A DNA stretch of 64,000 nucleotides, taken from the NCBI GenBank assembly GCA_026392415.1, contig JAPLCC010000040.1:32998-96997 (forward strand), read 5' to 3'. The position numbers were made by a program, and so were the translations under genes. Shown here in pieces: positions 60,358-64,000 of this stretch. The stretch's first letter is position 1. Each line of letters opens with the position of its first letter. The notes beneath the pieces were generated by a model that was not told the origin of the DNA, searched no databases, and was given only the letters and a program-made list of their open reading frames with translations. The stretch comes from Propionibacteriales bacterium (GTDB taxonomy: Bacteria; Actinomycetota; Actinomycetes; Propionibacteriales; Nocardioidaceae).

Positions 60358-62298
60358 ATGTCCGTCGAGTCCGTCTTCCCCCGGCTGGAGCCCCACCTGC
60401 TGTCGGTCGCCAAGCCGATCCAGTACGTCGGTGGCGAGCTCAACATGGTCTCGAAGGAGTGGGACGACGCCGAGGTGCGCTGGGTGCTGATGTACCCCGA
60501 CGCCTACGAGATCGGCCTGCCCAACCAGGGTGTCCAGATCCTCTACGAAGTGCTCAACGAGCGCGAGTGGATCCTGGCCGAGCGCACGTACGCCGTCTGG
60601 CCGGACATGGAGAAGCTGCTGCGCGAGCAGCAGATCCCGCAGTTCACGGTCGACAACCACCGTCCCGTGGGCGCTTTCGACCTCTTCGGCATCAGCTTCT
60701 CGACCGAGCTGGGTTACACGAACATGCTCACCGCGCTCGACCTGGCCGGCATCCCGCTGCACGCCGTCGACCGCACCGAGGACCACCCGGTCGTCATCGC
60801 CGGCGGTCACGCGGCGTTCAACCCCGAGCCGATCTCCGCGTTCATCGACGCCGCCGTGCTCGGTGACGGCGAGGAGGTCGTGCTCAAGATCTCCGAGGTC
60901 GTGCGCGAGTGGAAGGGCGAGGGCAGCCCGGGAGGGCGTACCGAGCTGCTGCGTCGACTGGCCGTCAGCGGCTCTGTCTACGTGCCCCAGTTCTACGACG
61001 TGGACTACGACGATGCCGGCGCGATCGCGGCCGTCGTACCCAATCACCCCGACGCTCCCGAGCGCGTCCGCAAGCACACGCTGATGGACCTCGACCAGTG
61101 GCCGTACCCGCGCAACCCGCTGGTTCCGCTCGCCGAGACGGTCCACGAGCGGTTCAGTGTCGAGATCTTCCGCGGCTGCACGCGCGGTTGCCGGTTCTGC
61201 CAGGCCGGGATGATCACCCGCCCGGTGCGCGAGCGCTCGATCGAGACGATCGCCGCGATGGTCGACAACGGCGTGAAGAAGACCGGCTTCGAGGAGGTCG
61301 GGCTGCTTTCGCTTTCGAGCGCTGACCACACCGAGATCGGTGAGGTGGCCAAGGGCCTGGCCGACCGCTACGAGGGCACGAACGTCTCGCTCTCCTTGCC
61401 GAGCACGCGCGTCGACGCCTTCAACATCACCCTCGCCAACGAGTTCTCCCGCAACGGTCGACGCTCCGGCCTGACGTTCGCGCCCGAAGGTGGCAGCGAG
61501 CGGATGCGCAAGGTGATCAACAAGATGGTCACCGAGGACGACCTGATCCGCACCGTCGCGGCGGCGTACAGCCACGGCTGGCGCCAGGTGAAGCTCTACT
61601 TCATGGTCGGCCTGCCGACCGAGCAGGACGAGGACGTCCTGCAGATCGCCGAGCTCGCCAAGCGCGTCATCGCGACCGGCCGCGAGGTCTCGGGCCGCAA
61701 CGACATCCGTTGCACCGTGTCCATCGGCGGGTTCGTGCCGAAGCCGCACACCCCGTTCCAGTGGGCCGGCCAGCTCGACGTCGAGACCACCGACCGGCGT
61801 CTTCGCGAACTGCGCGACACCGTGCGCGCCGACAAGCGCTACGGTCGCGCGATCGGCTTCCGCTACCACGACGGCCAGCCCGGCATCATCGAAGGACTTC
61901 TGTCGCGCGGTGACCGCCGCGTCGGCAGGGTCATCGAGGAGGTGTGGCGTGACGGCGGCCGTTTCGACGGCTGGAGCGAGCACTTCTCCTACGAGCGCTG
62001 GGCCGCTGCGGCCGAGCGCGGCCTCGAGGGCACTGGCGTCGACCTCGCCTGGTTCACCACCCGTGACCGCGAGTACGACGAGATCCTGCCCTGGGACCAC
62101 CTCGACTCGGGCCTCGACAAGGACTGGTTGTGGGCCGACTGGGAGGACGCCCTCGCTGTCGGCGACGGAACCTCCGATGTCGAGGTCGAGGACTGCCGCT
62201 GGACCCCTTGCTACGACTGCGGCGTCTGCCCGGAGATGGGGACCGAGATCCAGATCGGCCCGACCGGCAAGACGTTGTTGCCGCTCAGCGTCGTCTGA
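60358..62298 (+). CDS. TIGR03960 family B12-binding-domain radical SAM protein
   Basis: RYVGGELNMV-like N-terminus (IQYVGGELNMVSKEWDDAEVRW), radical SAM FRGCTRGCRFCQAGMITRPVRERS, Cys-rich C-terminus CRWTPCYDCGVCPEMGTEIQ. Confidence 0.95.
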   Translation: MSVESVFPRLEPHLLSVAKPIQYVGGELNMVSKEWDDAEVRWVLMYPDAYEIGLPNQGVQILYEVLNEREWILAERTYAVWPDMEKLLREQQIPQFTVDNHRPVGAFDLFGISFSTELGYTNMLTALDLAGIPLHAVDRTEDHPVVIAGGHAAFNPEPISAFIDAAVLGDGEEVVLKISEVVREWKGEGSPGGRTELLRRLAVSGSVYVPQFYDVDYDDAGAIAAVVPNHPDAPERVRKHTLMDLDQWPYPRNPLVPLAETVHERFSVEIFRGCTRGCRFCQAGMITRPVRERSIETIAAMVDNGVKKTGFEEVGLLSLSSADHTEIGEVAKGLADRYEGTNVSLSLPSTRVDAFNITLANEFSRNGRRSGLTFAPEGGSERMRKVINKMVTEDDLIRTVAAAYSHGWRQVKLYFMVGLPTEQDEDVLQIAELAKRVIATGREVSGRNDIRCTVSIGGFVPKPHTPFQWAGQLDVETTDRRLRELRDTVRADKRYGRAIGFRYHDGQPGIIEGLLSRGDRRVGRVIEEVWRDGGRFDGWSEHFSYERWAAAAERGLEGTGVDLAWFTTRDREYDEILPWDHLDSGLDKDWLWADWEDALAVGDGTSDVEVEDCRWTPCYDCGVCPEMGTEIQIGPTGKTLLPLSVV

Positions 62299-62863
62299 GG
62301 AGCAGGGTCGCGCCCAGCGCGGCCCAGAGCGCGCCCGCGCCGGCGTACGCGATGCTTCCGAAGATCCGGTAGCCGCCGAAGTCGTCGGAGGTCTCCTGTG
62401 GGATCAGTGCGATCGCCAGGCCGACGCAGTAGGCAGCCGCGAGCAGACTGAGGAACGCCCGGATCGCGCCGTGTTGCCGCGTGGTCATTGCAACGACCAC
62501 CGAGGCTGGTGCCAGCAGGAACAGGTCGACCGGCGGTCCGAGGGCACGGAAGGCGAGGTTCATCGTCGCGAAGAGGGACATCGCCACGCAGATGACGGTC
62601 AGGGCGCGGAAGGCAGCGCGCCTCCCACCGGCGAGGTGGAGCCGCAGCGACCAGAGTCCGGTGGCGACCAGGAGCGGTGGAAGCACGCCCAGCAGGAAGC
62701 CCCAGTCGTGCATGTCCCAGCCGAGGACCTCGCGCTCGAGGTTGTACGACGTCGGGCCGTGGGCCGCGGTGAAGGGGACGAAGGAGACGACCGCGATCAG
62801 CCCGCCTGCGACCAGGGCCGCGGCAGCCCGCGTGCTCGGCGTCGGATCGGTCGAGGCGTCCAT
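62285..62863 (-). CDS. Hypothetical membrane protein
   Basis: Several TM segments, 193 codons from ATG at 62863; convergent 14-bp overlap with the TIGR03960 gene. Confidence 0.72.
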   Translation of the reverse strand: MDASTDPTPSTRAAAALVAGGLIAVVSFVPFTAAHGPTSYNLEREVLGWDMHDWGFLLGVLPPLLVATGLWSLRLHLAGGRRAAFRALTVICVAMSLFATMNLAFRALGPPVDLFLLAPASVVVAMTTRQHGAIRAFLSLLAAAYCVGLAIALIPQETSDDFGGYRIFGSIAYAGAGALWAALGATLLLRRR

Positions 62864-63258
62864 GCTCGAACAGTAGGACTGTCGGGTCCTCGTGGGGATC
62901 CCTCGGTTCAGCGTCCTAGCTGGCCCGCAGGTCGGCGAACTGGCGCAGGGCATCGAGGAGCAGGACCGTCGATGGCGTGTCGTCGTCGGCTCGGCGCGGG
63001 CGCACCGGCGACCGAGACCCGGAAGAACGCCGACACCACGGCCCTCGCCGCCAACAACATCCCGATCACCCGGCTCGACGGCGACTGGACGATGCCCGAG
63101 CAGGGCGGACTGCTCGCCCTGATGATCAACCTGTTCGGCTAGGTGTGATGTCCGGGAAGGTTGTCCCGCCCTCCGGCGGTGAGTCGGCCTGACAGGTGAA
63201 GGCCCCCGGTTGTGAAGTGGAGCTGTCTAGTTCAACGCTTCACTGACCGGAGGCCCTC

Positions 63259-64000
63259 GTGTCCCACGCTAACGCTGCCCTGACCCCACGCGCCCGTTTG
63301 CGGCTAGCCCGACTCGTCGTCGACGGCGGCTGGACCCACGCCGCGGCCGCCAAGATGTTCATGGTCGCCCCGAAGACCGCGAAGAAGTGGGCTGATCGCT
63401 ACCGCTCCGAAGGCCCGGCCGGTATGACCGACCGCAGTTCGCGGCCGCACACCTGCCCGAACAAGACCAGCCCCGCGGTGGTTCGACAGATCGTCCGGCT
63501 GCGGTGGCGCCAACGCCTCGGGCCCGTCCAGATCGCCGGGCGACTCGGAATGCAGGCCTCCACAGTCCACGCCGTGCTCGTGCGATGTCGCGTCAACAGG
63601 CTCTCCCACATCGACCGTGTCACCGGCGAACCCTTGCGCCGCTACGAACATGACCACCCGGGCTCGCTGATCCACGTCGACGTCACGAAGTTCGCCAACA
63701 TCCCCGACGGCGGTGGCCACAAGTTCCTGAGCCGGCAGCAGAGCAAACTCAACGCTGGGGCCACTGCCCGCCGCACCGGACAACGCGGCAAGGACTACCG
63801 CCCTGCGATCGGCACCGCATACGTCCACACGGTCATCGACGACCACTCGCGTGTTGCCTACGCCGAGATCTGCACCGACGAGAAGGCCGCCACCGCGATA
63901 GGGGTCCTGCAACGTGCAGTGGCTTGGTACGCCGAACACGGCGTCACCGTCGAACGCGTGTTGTCCGACAACGGATCGGCTTACCGGTCATACGCCTGGC
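63259..64000 (+). mobile_element. IS481-family transposase, 3'-truncated by window edge
   Basis: GTG start; SHANAALTPRARLRLARLVVDGGWTHAAAAKMFMVAPKTAKKWADRYRSEGPAGMTDRSSRPH...HIDRVTGEPLRRYEHDHPGSLIHVDVTKFANIPDGGGH...VIDDHSRVAYAEI (DDE region). Confidence 0.94.

Noticed and set aside
61910-63142. 410-aa ORF spanning the end of the TIGR03960 gene
   Set aside because: Out-of-frame over the radical SAM gene; only its last ~45 codons look coding and are reported separately.

Overview
High-GC actinobacterial chromosome segment. Gene content and synteny suggest a Nocardioides-like organism, which is an inference. I support about 53 CDS plus repeats, terminators and an IS481-type transposase cut by the right edge. 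Blocks, left to right: galactofuran polymer genes (glf, GlfT2-like, Wzm/Wzt-like ABC exporter); PGRP-type amidase; mannose-1-P guanylyltransferase; a mycobacterial-like block (fbiB, fbiA, whiB2, GT2, DUF5719, Zincin_1-like, DUF3499, phosphomannomutase, Trm112, SIS/PMI-like); ahcY, mtrA, mtrB, lpqB, comF, hpf; a clpP pair with an XRE regulator; an 8-gene yrbE/mce operon divergent from a MerR regulator; ndk, mreBCD, PBP2, rodA; an accessory pocket of secreted proteins; copper genes (YcnI, CopC-CopD); a Ca2+/H+ antiporter; a TIGR03960 radical SAM protein; and the IS. Most notable observations: (1) mtrA has an in-frame TAG exactly between the receiver and DNA-binding domains, while mtrB and lpqB are intact; (2) a tandem ClpP pair in which the second subunit has the catalytic Ser replaced by Ala, next to a convergent XRE regulator ending in -LAA, resembling Streptomyces clpP3/clpP4/popR; (3) a Zincin_1-like protein whose HExxH is replaced by EQVAE; (4) a 47-bp palindromic tandem repeat with dispersed relatives; (5) a divergent pair of secreted proteins sharing an N-terminal module with different C-terminal domains. 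No homology searches could be run; product names come from recognising motifs and families by eye.
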